A stretch of DNA of 64,000 nucleotides from Gemmatimonas sp. (GCA_021154325.1 JAJKIR010000206.1:17106-81105), one strand, 5' to 3'. Shown: positions 52,764 through 61,929, counted from the first letter of the stretch. Numbers and translations are program-made. Notes: generated by a model from the sequence alone, not told the origin.

Positions 52764-54404
52764 TTACACCGCGGCGCGTTGCGGCGACGCAGGTTGCTCG
52801 GTGGGCTCGACAGGAATGTCGCCTGGGCTCACCGGAAGCCAGATCGTGAACGTGGAGCCCTTTCCCGGCTGGCTCTCCACGGAGATCTCTCCACCGAGGA
52901 GACGCGCGAGCCGCCGCGAAATCGCAAGCCCGAGCCCGGTTCCGCGCTCCATCGAGTCGCTGCGGGGACCGGCGTTCACCTGCTCGAACTCGTCGAAGAT
53001 GCGCTCCTGATCGCTCGGCGAGATACCGATTCCGGTGTCGATCACCTGGAGCGCGATCCATGTCTTTCGCCGATCCGGCGAGCGATTGAGCAGCGCAGGA
53101 TCTTCCTGAACCGTGCTGCGGCTACCAGGTGCGGGCAGGCCTGTGAGTCTCCCACGCACGGCGATGCCGCCCGCCGGCGTGTACTTGATCGCGTTTCCGA
53201 TCAGGTTCACGAGGATCTGCCGGAGGTGTGTGGGGTCGGTGCGCACGCGGGGGAGCGACCCGCCAACCGCGATCGAGAGATTGAGGCCACGCTCCGTGAT
53301 GAGCGGCTCGAGCTCACTGACCACGTTCAGGACGAAGGGCCGAAGGACAATCGTTTCGGCGTGAACCTCGAGACGTCCAGCCGCGATCTTGGCGATGTCG
53401 AGCACCTGATCGACGAGATGGCGCAGGTGCGTCGCCGACGCGGCGATCCGCTCGACCGGCGGTGCCTGACGGGTTGAGAGCTCGCCGTAGACGCCATCCC
53501 GCAGCAGGTCGACGAATCCGACGATCGCGTTCAGAGGCGTGCGCAACTCATGTGAGACATTCGCGAGGAACTCGCTCTTCATTCGGTTCGCGCGCAGTAG
53601 CTCGCTCGACAGACGTTCCAGCTCCGCGGATCGCTCGGCAACGCGCAAAGCCTGACGACGCTCGCGGAGCACTCCTCCGCCGAATACGAGCATGGCCACG
53701 AGCCCCAGAGTCCAGAGCGTGATGCGCAGGATCTGGCTGCGCTGGGCGTGGCCGACGGAAAGTGACCAGGTTGCACCGGGAACGCGCACCATTCCGCTCC
53801 GCCAGGCGAGGCTCGTCCCGTGAGCGCGCGACCCGACATCGACAACCGAGTCGCGTCCCGATGTGAGCACGAGACGCGCGCGCGTATCGGGCGCGGTGTC
53901 GAGCGCGGTGGCGAAGAGGCGACGCGCGTCGAATCGAGCGATGGCGATGCCTAACGAGCGGGCCTCGCTCGACAGCGGCACGGTGAGGATGACGGCGCCG
54001 TCCGGGCCCGGCGTCATGGTCGCGCCCCGTCGGTTGATGCTCGCCAAGCTCGTAGGCGTAGCGCCATAGAGCACACGGCCAGCAGAGTCTACGATCGTCA
54101 GATCGCGGAGCCCCGGCGCGGACTCGATGTATGACTTGGCCATGCGCTCCAGTTGCGGAGATCGATCACTCGGCAGCGCGAGTGGCCCGCGGAAGAGGTT
54201 TATCGCCTCCGTCTGCTGCGCGACGATCTGCTCGAAGAGCTGTGACGACTCCAGCGCATCGACGGCGGCGGCTTCGCCGCTCGCCGACGATAGCGCCCGG
54301 TCCGCCGTGACGAGCGCACCCACCATGAGCAGGAGGGCGACGCCCAGCACGATCGAAAACACCCCGACGCCAGCGCGCGCCAACGAGGATGAAGACGTAT
54401 TCAC
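52764..54404 (-). CDS. Membrane sensor histidine kinase
   Basis: A 546-residue protein. The first transmembrane helix is near residue 12-32 (GVFSIVLGVALLLMVGALV), a periplasmic sensor of about 190 residues follows (LTIVDSAGRVLYGATPTSL, a CHASE/dCache-like strand), then a second helix (ILRITLWTLGLVAMLVFGGGVL), a coiled linker without a clear HAMP, the HisKA dimer with FLANVSHELRTPLNAIVGFVDLL (phospho-His) and an ATPase domain with RQILVNLIGNAIKYT, DTGIGIS and GTGLGLAISRRLARLLGG. No cognate response regulator gene is adjacent. Confidence 0.92.
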   Translation of the reverse strand: MNTSSSSLARAGVGVFSIVLGVALLLMVGALVTADRALSSASGEAAAVDALESSQLFEQIVAQQTEAINLFRGPLALPSDRSPQLERMAKSYIESAPGLRDLTIVDSAGRVLYGATPTSLASINRRGATMTPGPDGAVILTVPLSSEARSLGIAIARFDARRLFATALDTAPDTRARLVLTSGRDSVVDVGSRAHGTSLAWRSGMVRVPGATWSLSVGHAQRSQILRITLWTLGLVAMLVFGGGVLRERRQALRVAERSAELERLSSELLRANRMKSEFLANVSHELRTPLNAIVGFVDLLRDGVYGELSTRQAPPVERIAASATHLRHLVDQVLDIAKIAAGRLEVHAETIVLRPFVLNVVSELEPLITERGLNLSIAVGGSLPRVRTDPTHLRQILVNLIGNAIKYTPAGGIAVRGRLTGLPAPGSRSTVQEDPALLNRSPDRRKTWIALQVIDTGIGISPSDQERIFDEFEQVNAGPRSDSMERGTGLGLAISRRLARLLGGEISVESQPGKGSTFTIWLPVSPGDIPVEPTEQPASPQRAAV

Positions 54405-54470
54405 TCTTTCGGCCGTCCTCGGTTAATTGCTCGCGTCAACGAAGCGTCGCGTCCCACCCACACCGATCGC

Positions 54471-55031
54471 ATGTCCGCACACGACAGGCAGAAACTCGTC
54501 TCGCTGCTCGCCAGGAGGTCGGCGCGCCACGGCTCCTTCATCCTCGCTTCGGGGAAGCAATCGTCCTTATACATCGACGCCCGACTGACCACAATGAGCC
54601 CGGAAGGGTTGTCGCTCATCGGCCCACTCGGGCTCGACGCAATACGGGATGCGCACTGGGCTGCCGATTCCGTTGGCGGGCTGACACTTGGCGCCGACCC
54701 AATCGCATATGCGATCAGTTACGCGAGCGCCCAGAACGCGTCGCCGATCCGCGCCTTCACGGTACGGAAGGAAGCGAAGGCGCACGGCACGGGCAAGCTC
54801 ATCGAAGGTCCTTTCGCCGCTGGGGATCGGGCCGTGATCGTCGAGGACGTGATCACGACGGGATCGTCCGCGGCGCGTGCGGTTGAAGCGGTTCGCGCCG
54901 CGGGGGGAACGATTCTCGGCGTCCTCGCTCTGGTCGATCGCGATGAGGGCGGGCGGGAATCGCTGGAGGCGCTTGGCCTCTCGGTCGTCAGTCTCGTAAC
55001 CGCCCGCGACATCCTTGCCGAGCGCGAATAA
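54471..55031 (+). CDS. pyrE: Orotate phosphoribosyltransferase
   Basis: A 186-residue protein. SFILASGKQSSLYIDARL opens the fold, GGLTLGADPIAYAI holds the family-specific loop, FTVRKEAKAHGTGKLIEG is the PRPP flexible loop and AVIVEDVITTGSSAARAVEAVRAAGG the PRPP-binding signature. It makes orotidine 5'-phosphate for UMP synthesis. It is divergent from the histidine kinase and followed 104 bases later by a chemoreceptor; no other pyr gene is in the window. Confidence 0.94.
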   Translation: MSAHDRQKLVSLLARRSARHGSFILASGKQSSLYIDARLTTMSPEGLSLIGPLGLDAIRDAHWAADSVGGLTLGADPIAYAISYASAQNASPIRAFTVRKEAKAHGTGKLIEGPFAAGDRAVIVEDVITTGSSAARAVEAVRAAGGTILGVLALVDRDEGGRESLEALGLSVVSLVTARDILAERE

Positions 55032-55135
55032 CAGCCGAATGAGTGGCATCCGCTCTGGTCGCCCCTCTCGGTGACTTCTGCTCGCCGGCTGCGTCCCAAT
55101 CGAGGGGATGCGCCGATCGAGACCGAGAGTGTGAG

Positions 55136-56875
55136 ATGCAGCAGCTGCCCGACCAAATCCAGCGGTTCCGAGAGCACGAGGAGCACGAAAAGGACCTGGT
55201 GACGTTCCGGCTCGGTTCGCGCCGCCGCTTCCGTGCGACCGCGATTCTCGGCGCCGCGGCGATCGCTGCCGCGTTTCTCCACGTGAGCGAGGCCCGGCCG
55301 TTCGTCGCGATCAGCGTGACGTTCGGCATCATGATCGTGAACTTCCTGTTGACGCGATTCACGATGCGCGCCGACACGCACCGTCCGTGGCATCGTTATG
55401 CATTCGCGACCCTGGACGTGTTCCTCGTCAGCACGGTGGTGATGTCCTTCGGCAATGAAGCACTCGTCGTGCTTTACTTCCTGATCGTCGTGCCGTACTC
55501 GTTCGATCGCGGGCGGTCATTGGGCCAGTACACGGCGATTCTGTCGACCGCGGCGTTCCTCGGCTCGAGCTGGCTGTTTGGGTTCATGAATCCAACCGTG
55601 GCGACGCGGCCGCTCTGGACCGCCGCCGCGGGCGCGCTCCTGCTGGTGATCTCGTGGCAGATCGTTCCCATCGCGTCGAAGCTCATCCGGCGCATTCGCA
55701 CGACGCGCGAGCACATCAGCGACGCGGAGCTCGGCAATCTCGCGGCGCGTGCCGAGAGCCGTTATGCGGACGAGCTGGGATTCCTGCAGCGCAGCTTCAA
55801 CCGAATGCTGGAGCAGCTCGGAGCACTGATCGGGACGATGCAGCGCGAGGCTGAGGAAGTGGCCGCAGCGGCCGAGCAGCTCGCGGGCGCAACCCACGGC
55901 CTCAACGCCTCAGGGACCGGCTTCGCCAACACCGCACAGAGTCTCACGGCTCAGATCGAGCGCCAGCGTGCCTACGCGACAACGGGTAAAGAGAAGACGG
56001 CCGAGGTGCTCGCGGCCGCGGATCGACTCCGCGTTCGAGCGGAGGAGGCCGAGCAGGATGCCGTGGTGCTCGTGGAGACGGCGCAGCGAAGCCGGGATGC
56101 GGTGGTGCGCGCCTCAGACACCTTGATCGCGATTGGTGAACGCGTACGCAAAGCGTCGGGAACGGTGAGCGGCCTCGGGGTCGCGTCCGAGCGCGTCGGT
56201 GATTTCGTCGAGGCGGTCTCACGCATCGCTCGGCAGACCAATCTGCTTGCGCTCAATGCGGCGATCGAGGCAGCGCGCGCCGGTGAGCATGGCCGTGGGT
56301 TCGCCGTGGTGGCTGAGGAAGTCAGGAAGCTCGCTGAGGAGAGCGGTCGCGCGGCGAAGGAGATCGCGGCGACGATTGCAGACGTGCGCGAGAACATCGC
56401 CGTAGCGGTGCAGTCGATGACTGAGGGTGAGCGTGAGGTCCACGGTGTCGGCGAGATCGCGGTCGAGGCGAATACCGCCCTCAGCACTCTGCTGACCGGC
56501 ATCGGCCGGATCGCAGAGCTCATCGCCGACGTGACGACGGTCTCACGCGAGCAGAGCACGACGATGCATCAGCTGGCGGAAATGATCGACGGCGTCGAAG
56601 GCGTGTCGGACGAAGCCGCGGTGCAGGCGCGAGACGCGTCCGACGCAGCGACCCGACAGATGCGCGCACTGGAGGGGCTCGCCGAGACGTCGCGCAGCCT
56701 CGCGTCATTGGCGGAACGCCTCCGGCGGTCCACGGGCCGCTTCACGGTGTCACCGGCGTCCGCCGCCGGCGCCACTCCGGCAGCGGTGCCTAACGGCAAC
56801 CTCGGTGACAACCGCGAACGAGTCAGCCCGGGGACTCTCGTGAATGCATCCGGCCGCTCGCTGACAGCGGCTTGA
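55136..56875 (+). CDS. Methyl-accepting chemotaxis-type receptor
   Basis: About 579 residues from the ATG at 55136; the longer ORF start overlaps the pyrE trailer. An N-terminal cytosolic stretch is followed by about six transmembrane helices (residues about 27-190) with no large periplasmic domain, a HAMP-like helix and the signalling domain with [40 protein letters not shown], the canonical hairpin tip. No cheA/cheW lies nearby, so it must use components from elsewhere. Its 3' end overlaps the convergent AraC gene by 53 bases. Confidence 0.87.
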   Translation: MQQLPDQIQRFREHEEHEKDLVTFRLGSRRRFRATAILGAAAIAAAFLHVSEARPFVAISVTFGIMIVNFLLTRFTMRADTHRPWHRYAFATLDVFLVSTVVMSFGNEALVVLYFLIVVPYSFDRGRSLGQYTAILSTAAFLGSSWLFGFMNPTVATRPLWTAAAGALLLVISWQIVPIASKLIRRIRTTREHISDAELGNLAARAESRYADELGFLQRSFNRMLEQLGALIGTMQREAEEVAAAAEQLAGATHGLNASGTGFANTAQSLTAQIERQRAYATTGKEKTAEVLAAADRLRVRAEEAEQDAVVLVETAQRSRDAVVRASDTLIAIGERVRKASGTVSGLGVASERVGDFVEAVSRIARQTNLLALNAAIEAARAGEHGRGFAVVAEEVRKLAEESGRAAKEIAATIADVRENIAVAVQSMTEGEREVHGVGEIAVEANTALSTLLTGIGRIAELIADVTTVSREQSTTMHQLAEMIDGVEGVSDEAAVQARDASDAATRQMRALEGLAETSRSLASLAERLRRSTGRFTVSPASAAGATPAAVPNGNLGDNRERVSPGTLVNASGRSLTAA

Positions 56876-57701
56876 GGCGGCGGAGCGCGTCCGCGTAGGG
56901 AAGCACCAGCGATTCTCGGAAGTGCAGCAGCATGGCCGAGCCATCATAGCGTCGCCGAAACTGAACGGCGGTCATCCCGAGCACCGAGCGCACGTGCCGG
57001 CCGAAGCTCTGCGGCGAAGAATAGTCGAGATGGTTGGCGATATTCGCGACGGAGAAGCCTGGGTTCTCGAACAGCCGCGCGGCGCGCACGAGTCGAGCGA
57101 CTGCGAGGTAGCGCTTTGGCGCAGGGAGCCGGGCGCGAAAGAATCTGCTCATGAGTGTACTCGGCAACACACCGAGGTACTGGGAGAAGGCACGCACGGT
57201 GATCACCTGCGGTGGTGCGGTAAACAAGGCTTCGAAGAAGCGCCAGCAATCGTGATTCGCCCCCGTCAGATCCACAGCGAGCTCACTCAACGCGCGGCGC
57301 TGCATGCTGTCGATCTGCGTTCCGATGAGGAGCGTGCGGAGCTCGCGCCAACCCGAAGCTTCGCGCACGTCGACGAGCTGCCGGACCCCGCTCTGGCCGA
57401 GGAGCAGCATCTGGCGCGGCGTGCCAGGCTCGATCTGCGAGAGCAGCGCGACTGTCGGAACGCGCGGGAACTCGCGCACCATCATCTCCACGCCCGCTCG
57501 AGCTGATTGGTCGCACCGCGCAACCGACACCAGGACAGCGGCGGCGCGGTTGGCCTTGAGATCTTTGACGACATCGTCGACGGTGTCGCGGTGGAGGGCA
57601 TGGTACGAGCCTTCGCCAGCGGCGTCGACGCGAAGGCGTTCGGCGGGCGTGAGCACGGTGGAGACGGCGGCGAGGGTCGATGTGAGAGATCGCTCAAGCA
57701 T
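56823..57701 (-). CDS. AraC-family regulator with N-terminal receiver-like domain
   Basis: A 292-residue protein. Residues about 45-125 have a Rossmann/receiver-like pattern ([35 protein letters not shown]) without the usual phosphorylatable Asp-Lys set. The C-terminal AraC domain shows [85 protein letters not shown], with both helix-turn-helices. Ligand and targets are unknown. It is convergent with the chemoreceptor and overlaps it by 53 bases. Confidence 0.82.
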   Translation of the reverse strand: MLERSLTSTLAAVSTVLTPAERLRVDAAGEGSYHALHRDTVDDVVKDLKANRAAAVLVSVARCDQSARAGVEMMVREFPRVPTVALLSQIEPGTPRQMLLLGQSGVRQLVDVREASGWRELRTLLIGTQIDSMQRRALSELAVDLTGANHDCWRFFEALFTAPPQVITVRAFSQYLGVLPSTLMSRFFRARLPAPKRYLAVARLVRAARLFENPGFSVANIANHLDYSSPQSFGRHVRSVLGMTAVQFRRRYDGSAMLLHFRESLVLPYADALRRLKPLSASGRMHSRESPG

Positions 57702-57856
57702 AAGCGCGGCCCAAATGGTTCGAGGTGCGCCGCGCCGGCATCGGCGAGGGTGAGCGATCCTAACGGTGCCAAGTCACGGCCGCGTCATGCCCCGAGGTCC
57801 GCGACGGCGCGCGAAACCTAACGATGCGGAGCGCAAGGATTTGCTGACGGTCCGAG

Positions 57857-57885
57857 TTGGCCGGAATGCGCCGCGTGATTATCTT
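57857..57885 (+). promoter_or_regulatory. Predicted promoter of rnpB
   Basis: TTGGCC (57857-57862), a 17-base spacer and TATCTT (57880-57885). The start would fall near 57892, about 50 bases before P1. A stable hairpin, CCGGGGC-ggt-GCCCCGG (57904-57920), lies in between. Confidence 0.4.
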
Positions 57886-57940
57886 TCGTGCTGGCGACGT
57901 GCTCCGGGGCGGTGCCCCGGCTCTCTCGCCACAACGGCTC

Positions 57941-58341
57941 GAGTGTGCATGGCTGGACGGTCGCGTCGGAGGTGTTCGTCACCGCCGCCGAGGAAAGTCC
58001 GGGCTCCATGGGCAGACTGCCAGGTAACGCCTGGGCGTAGCAGACGCACCGCGCGCTGCTGCGACGGACAGTGCCACAGAAAAGACACCGCCGACGTGGT
58101 GGAGCGATCCATCACGGGCAAGGGTGAAAAGGTGGGGTAAGAGCCCACCGCGCGACTGGCAACAGTCGTGGCAGGGTAAACCCCAGTCGGAGCAAGGCCA
58201 AATAGGCAGTGAGAGGCGCCCACCTCGATCAAGACACTGCGGGTAGGCTGCTGGAGGGCACGAGCGATCGTGCTCCGAGAGGAATGACCGTCAGGGCGCG
58301 TCAGCGCTCGACAGAACCCGGCTTACAGGCCATGCACGAGA
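57941..58341 (+). ncRNA. rnpB: RNase P RNA, class A
   Basis: The conserved elements are in order: GAGGAAAGTCCGGGCTCC (57989-58006, CR-I), GCCAGGTAACGCCTGGG, AAGGGTGAAAAGGTGGGGTAAGAG, GGCAGGGTAAACCCC, GGAGCAAGGCCAAATAGG (CR-IV/V), GGGTAGGCTGCT and AGACAGAACCCGGCTTA-like text (GACAGAACCCGGCTTACAG). P1 pairs GTGCATGGC (57945-57953) with GCCATGCAC (58329-58337), which fixes the ends to within a few bases. The RNA is the catalytic part of tRNA 5' maturation; its protein partner rnpA is 3 kb away. Confidence 0.96.
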
Positions 58342-58379
58342 CACGGGGTGCTAAGCGATTGCCGCTTAGCACCCCGTGT
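58341..58379. terminator. Long perfect hairpin after rnpB, before dnaN 3' end
   Basis: ACACGGGGTGCTAAGCG-attgc-CGCTTAGCACCCCGTGT is a perfect 17-bp stem. It lies directly at the 3' end of rnpB and 18 bases past the dnaN stop on the opposite strand. No T-run on the plus strand; a bidirectional terminator is likely. Confidence 0.75.
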
Positions 58380-58397
58380 TCCGAAACCTCTACACGC

Positions 58398-59513
58398 TCA
58401 GTCCAACAACCGCAGCGGCATTACGAGACAGAGATAGCTCGCCGGGTCGGACCATCCCTCGGGCTCGAGCGTGGCGGCGCGTTCCGGCGCTTTGAACGTG
58501 AGCTTCACTTCCTCTGTTGGGATGTAGCGCAGAATCTCGAGCAGATAGTTCGCATTGAATCCGATGTCGAGCGGATCGCCGGTAAAGCGAATCGGGAGCT
58601 CGTCGGTCGCCTCGCCGAGATCAGGTGTTTGCACGCTGAATCGCACGAGCGCGGCGTTGAACGAAAGTCGGATGCGATGGGTCTGATCCGACGCGATGAC
58701 AGACATGCGTCGCAAAGCACTCGTCAAGGCGGCGCGATCGGCAACCGCGATACGGTTGTTGTCGCGCGGAATCACCTGGTCGTACGGCGGATACGGCCCC
58801 TCGATGAGACGCGTGAACACCGACGTGAAAGGAGACCGAAAGCCGAGGTGATTCTCCCCGCGCGCGATCTCGAGCTCCTCGTCCTCGGGAAAAAGGCGTC
58901 GCACCTGCTCGAGCGCCTTGGGCGGTACGATGAGATCGCTCGATGACGGCGCCGCGCCGCTCTTGATGGGCAGCTCCATTTTCGCCAGGCGATGGCCGTT
59001 CGTCGCGACCATGCGCATCATCTCGGGACGAAGCTCCCAGAGAACGCCGTTGAGAATCGGTCTGCTCTCTTCGGTGGAGACCGCGAACGACGTATGCGAG
59101 ATGAGCTTCTGCAACTCGCCAGAGCGGATCCGCCAGCTCTCGTTGAAGCGCACCGCGGGGAACGAGGGGAACTCGTCCTTCGGAAGGCCCAGGATCTTGA
59201 AGTGCGAGCGACCACAATCGAGCGTCACACGCTGCTCGCCTGCCGCGGCGATTTTCACCGGCGAGGGCGGGAGCTCGCGCGCGATCTCGCTCAGCTTCTT
59301 CGCCGGAATGGTGATCGCGCCCATCGCTTCAACATCGGCTGCGACCTCCGTGCTCACTGCGATGTCGAGATCCGTTCCGGAGAGACGAATGCCTCGTTCG
59401 GTCGTCTCGACGAGGATGTTGGCGAGCACGGGGAGCGTGGTCTTCGCCGGGATCGTTGCTGTTACCGCGGTAAGACCTTCCTGCAATTTTTCACGGGAGA
59501 TCGTAAACCGCAT
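58398..59513 (-). CDS. dnaN: DNA polymerase III beta clamp
   Basis: About 371 residues from MRFTISREKLQEG, preceded by AGAGGAG; the ORF track begins seven residues earlier. The clamp pattern of three similar domains is visible: NILVETTERGIRLSGTDLDIAVS, ILNGVLWELRPEMMRMVATNGHRLAKMELP and a C-terminal ending YLCLVMPLRLLD, close to the usual YVVMPMRL. It is co-oriented with dnaA, which lies upstream across a 231-base gap that may be oriC. Confidence 0.96.
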   Translation of the reverse strand: MRFTISREKLQEGLTAVTATIPAKTTLPVLANILVETTERGIRLSGTDLDIAVSTEVAADVEAMGAITIPAKKLSEIARELPPSPVKIAAAGEQRVTLDCGRSHFKILGLPKDEFPSFPAVRFNESWRIRSGELQKLISHTSFAVSTEESRPILNGVLWELRPEMMRMVATNGHRLAKMELPIKSGAAPSSSDLIVPPKALEQVRRLFPEDEELEIARGENHLGFRSPFTSVFTRLIEGPYPPYDQVIPRDNNRIAVADRAALTSALRRMSVIASDQTHRIRLSFNAALVRFSVQTPDLGEATDELPIRFTGDPLDIGFNANYLLEILRYIPTEEVKLTFKAPERAATLEPEGWSDPASYLCLVMPLRLLD

Positions 59514-59744
59514 CACCGCTCCTCTGATGTGCAAATCCGACGGAACTGCACTAGATCCTTATTAGAGAGATATTCTAGCAGTCGTAGTAGAGCTGTGGAC
59601 CATGTGGAAAGCGGCTCCAACTTACATCATCTCAACCGCTTCGCATATAGGCGAGGCATGTGAATATCCCCACGCCGGCGAATTCCATCCAGAGCCGTGG
59701 GGAAGAACACCCGTCCATTGTGGACGAGCGTCGGCTTTTCCCCA
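59514..59744. other. Candidate replication origin between dnaA and dnaN
   Basis: This 231-base gap contains an AT-rich tract, CTAGATCCTTATTAGAGAGATATTCTAG, unusual for the window, and three DnaA-box-like words on the plus strand, TGTGGACCA (59594), TGTGGAAAG (59603) and TGTGGACGA (59719), each keeping the TGTGGA core of the reverse box (consensus TGTGGATAA). The dnaA-dnaN junction is a common oriC position. The boxes are imperfect, so this is an inference. Confidence 0.5.
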
Positions 59745-61133
59745 TTAGCTGCGCAACTTTTCCAGCGCCGCATGGAGCCGCTTCACGCGCTCCCCGAAGC
59801 TCGGATCCTCAGCGACCATCTCGCCGACGCGCTCGAGGCTGTGAATGACCGTCGAATGATCGCGGCCGCCGAAGGTCGTACCGATCTCTACGAGCTGCAT
59901 GCCGAGCAGCTCGCGCATGAGGAACATCGCGACCTGACGTGGAACGGTGAGTGTCTTGGTACGCGTCTTCGATCGCAGGCCTTCCGCGGTGACGCCCCAC
60001 TCGCGGGCAACGGCATCCTGAATCGTCTGCGTCGTTAGGGAGCTTCCGGAACCCCCCGCCTCCGAGCCGCGGAGCTTGTCGCGCAGCGCCTCCCGTGCGA
60101 GATCGACCGTGATCTCGCGGTGCTTCAGCGACGCGTATGCGAGGAGCTTGATGATCGACCCCTCGAGCTCTCTGACGTTCGATCGAACGTTCTCGGCGAT
60201 GAACCGGATCACGTCTTCGGGCATCGTTGTTTCGAGGTGATCGAGCTCGGCCTTTTGTCGGAGGATGGCAATGCGATGCTCCAGATCCGGCAGCTCGACA
60301 TCAGCAACCATCCCCCACTCAAAGCGGCTGACGAGACGTGCCTCGAGTCCGGGAATCTCCTTCGGCGGGCGGTCGCTGGTGAGCACGATCTGCCGGCCAG
60401 CTTCGTAGAGCGCGTTGAAGGTGTGGAAGAACTCCTCCTGAGTCGCCTCCTTCCCCTTGAGGAACTGCACATCGTCGACGAGCAGGAGGTCGGTCTCGCG
60501 AAAGCGCCGCCGGAACTGATGGGTTGTCCGGTTCTGGATCGATCCGACGAGCTCGTTGGTGAACTGTTCCGTGCCGATGAATGTGATGCGAGTGTCGGGC
60601 TTCCGGGCGAGCAGCTCGTGAGCGATTGCCTGCATCAGGTGCGTTTTACCGACGCCGGTATCGCCGTAGATGAAAAGCGGATTGTAGACGCGGGCGGGAG
60701 CCTGAGCGACGGCGTGTGCGGCAGCGGCAGCGAGCTCGTTCGACTTGCCGATGACGAAGTACCTGAAGGTGTATCGCTCGCTGAGAGGTGGCGTGTAGCT
60801 GCTACGATCCTGTCCCGTGCCTGGCTCCTTTTGCGGCGGCGGAGGGGCTACGAACAGGTCCATCTGCGGTCGCGCCTTGCGCTCCTCGTTCACGCGGAAG
60901 ACGACGGAGAGCGGATGGCCGAGTGCAACGGGCGCCAGACTCGCCAGGAGTTCAGCGTGTTTGGACTCGTTCCAGTCCGCGGCGAACTGGTCAGGCGCGC
61001 CGACGTAAATCGTTCCCCCGTCCAAGGCCAGCGGCTCAGTTGGCTCGAGCCAAGTTCTGAAAGTCTGGTCTGGCAATTCCCGGCGCGCTCGCTCAAGGAG
61101 ACGCGACCAGGTTTCCTGCGGGGTGAGGGTCAT
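59745..61133 (-). CDS. dnaA: Chromosomal replication initiator DnaA
   Basis: A 462-residue protein. Domain I starts ETWSRLLERARRELPDQTFRTWLEP. Domain III has NPLFIYGDTGVGKTHLMQAIAHELL (Walker A), LLLVDDVQFLKGKEATQEEFFHTFNAL (Walker B and the sensor region) and VSRFEWGMVADVELPD. Domain IV ends with VPRQVAMFLMRELLGMQLVEIGTTFGGRDHSTVIHSLERV, the box-binding signature. A putative DnaA box in the leader suggests autoregulation. It is divergent from rpmH, as in many bacteria. Confidence 0.97.
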   Translation of the reverse strand: MTLTPQETWSRLLERARRELPDQTFRTWLEPTEPLALDGGTIYVGAPDQFAADWNESKHAELLASLAPVALGHPLSVVFRVNEERKARPQMDLFVAPPPPQKEPGTGQDRSSYTPPLSERYTFRYFVIGKSNELAAAAAHAVAQAPARVYNPLFIYGDTGVGKTHLMQAIAHELLARKPDTRITFIGTEQFTNELVGSIQNRTTHQFRRRFRETDLLLVDDVQFLKGKEATQEEFFHTFNALYEAGRQIVLTSDRPPKEIPGLEARLVSRFEWGMVADVELPDLEHRIAILRQKAELDHLETTMPEDVIRFIAENVRSNVRELEGSIIKLLAYASLKHREITVDLAREALRDKLRGSEAGGSGSSLTTQTIQDAVAREWGVTAEGLRSKTRTKTLTVPRQVAMFLMRELLGMQLVEIGTTFGGRDHSTVIHSLERVGEMVAEDPSFGERVKRLHAALEKLRS

Positions 61134-61141
61134 GGCTGCGA

Positions 61142-61195
61142 TGTGGAAAACCCGAGAGGGGCAGCGAAGCTAGACCGGCCGATCCGAAATTGCAA
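61142..61195 (-). promoter_or_regulatory. dnaA promoter with DnaA box in the leader
   Basis: On the minus strand, TTGCAA (61190-61195), a 17-base spacer and TAGCTT (61167-61172) make a plausible promoter. TTTTCCACA, one mismatch from TTATCCACA, lies at 61142-61150 just before the ATG, where DnaA binding could repress its own synthesis. Confidence 0.5.
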
Positions 61196-61246
61196 TCGCC
61201 CTGCAAACCACTGCTCGCGGCGTGCATTTTCGGATCGTGCAGCGGC

Positions 61247-61276
61247 TTGACCCAATGTCCGTGCGCCAGATAGCTT
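61247..61276 (+). promoter_or_regulatory. Predicted rpmH-rnpA promoter
   Basis: TTGACC (61247-61252), an 18-base spacer and TAGCTT (61271-61276), the same -10 hexamer as the divergent dnaA promoter. Transcription would begin near 61283, about 37 bases before rpmH and after the earliest possible rnpA starts. Confidence 0.45.
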
Positions 61277-61319
61277 TAGCGGTCTGCGCCGAAATTTCTA
61301 CAGCATCTTTGGAGTTATC

Positions 61320-61484
61320 ATGGGCAAGCCCACCTATCGTCCCCGGAACAAGCGACGCATTCGCACGCATGGCTTTCGCGAGCGGATGTCGACCAAGTGG
61401 GGACGCGAAGTACTCAGTCGTCGTCGCAGGAAAGGACGTAAGCGCCTCACGGTGCAGCTCCCGTCCAAGTACGCAGGCGCCTGA
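61320..61484 (+). CDS. rpmH: 50S ribosomal protein L34
   Basis: This 54-residue gene is too short for the ORF track. [21 protein letters not shown]... continues with [24 protein letters not shown], the unmistakable L34 core, plus a short tail [13 protein letters not shown] lies six bases before the ATG. It is divergent from dnaA, as is standard, and lies wholly inside the rnpA open frame (another reading frame). Confidence 0.97.
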   Translation: MGKPTYRPRNKRRIRTHGFRERMSTKWGREVLSRRRRKGRKRLTVQLPSKYAGA

Positions 61485-61920
61485 GCCGTCGTCGTTCAGC
61501 GCGGACCAGCGGCTACAGCGTCGGCATCGGCTGACCCGCGGTAGTGACCTGCGCGCCGTGGTGCGGGACGGCAAGCGTCTTCGCACAACCAACCTTGATC
61601 TAAGGGTCGTTTTTGCGACCGGCGCCGTGTCCCGAATCGGTTTCGTTGTTCCGAAGCACGGCCACTCGTCGGTCGACCGCAACCGACTCAAGCGACGGTT
61701 GAGGGAGCTGGGTCGTATGGGCATTCTCGCAGCGGTGCGCGGTGCCGGCCCGGGATCGGTGATCGACGTCGTTATGCGCGCGCAACCGGGCGCGTATCGA
61801 CTCGAGTACGTTCAGTTGCGCAGCGAGGTCGAGGTGCTGCGCGCACGCTTGCTGAAGCTCCTGCGCGACCGCCCTGGCGAGGCTCGTGCAGGTGAAGCCG
61901 CTGAACCGCCAGGCGCGTAG
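61369..61920 (+). CDS. rnpA: RNase P protein component (start codon uncertain)
   Basis: The conserved core is clear: [52 protein letters not shown] (the RNR motif) and a C-terminal helix. From the rpmH stop to this core there is no ATG, GTG or TTG in frame. In-frame starts are upstream: ATG 61369 (used here, 183 residues) inside rpmH, TTG 61309, ATG 61255 or GTG 61222. The last two precede the predicted transcription start. The arrangement recalls Thermus, where rpmH is nested within an extended rnpA. A CTG start near the core is the alternative. Confidence 0.85.
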   Translation: MAFASGCRPSGDAKYSVVVAGKDVSASRCSSRPSTQAPEPSSFSADQRLQRRHRLTRGSDLRAVVRDGKRLRTTNLDLRVVFATGAVSRIGFVVPKHGHSSVDRNRLKRRLRELGRMGILAAVRGAGPGSVIDVVMRAQPGAYRLEYVQLRSEVEVLRARLLKLLRDRPGEARAGEAAEPPGA

Positions 61921-61929
61921 GTCAGATTT

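Noticed and set aside
58341-58379. Long hairpin as a mobile-element end or REP
   Set aside because: It is single, placed exactly at the rnpB 3' end and facing the dnaN stop, which fits a terminator better.
60033-60040. CGTTAGGG as a member of the dispersed octamer
   Set aside because: It differs at the last base; counted only as a seven-base relative, as with 57759 and 57817.
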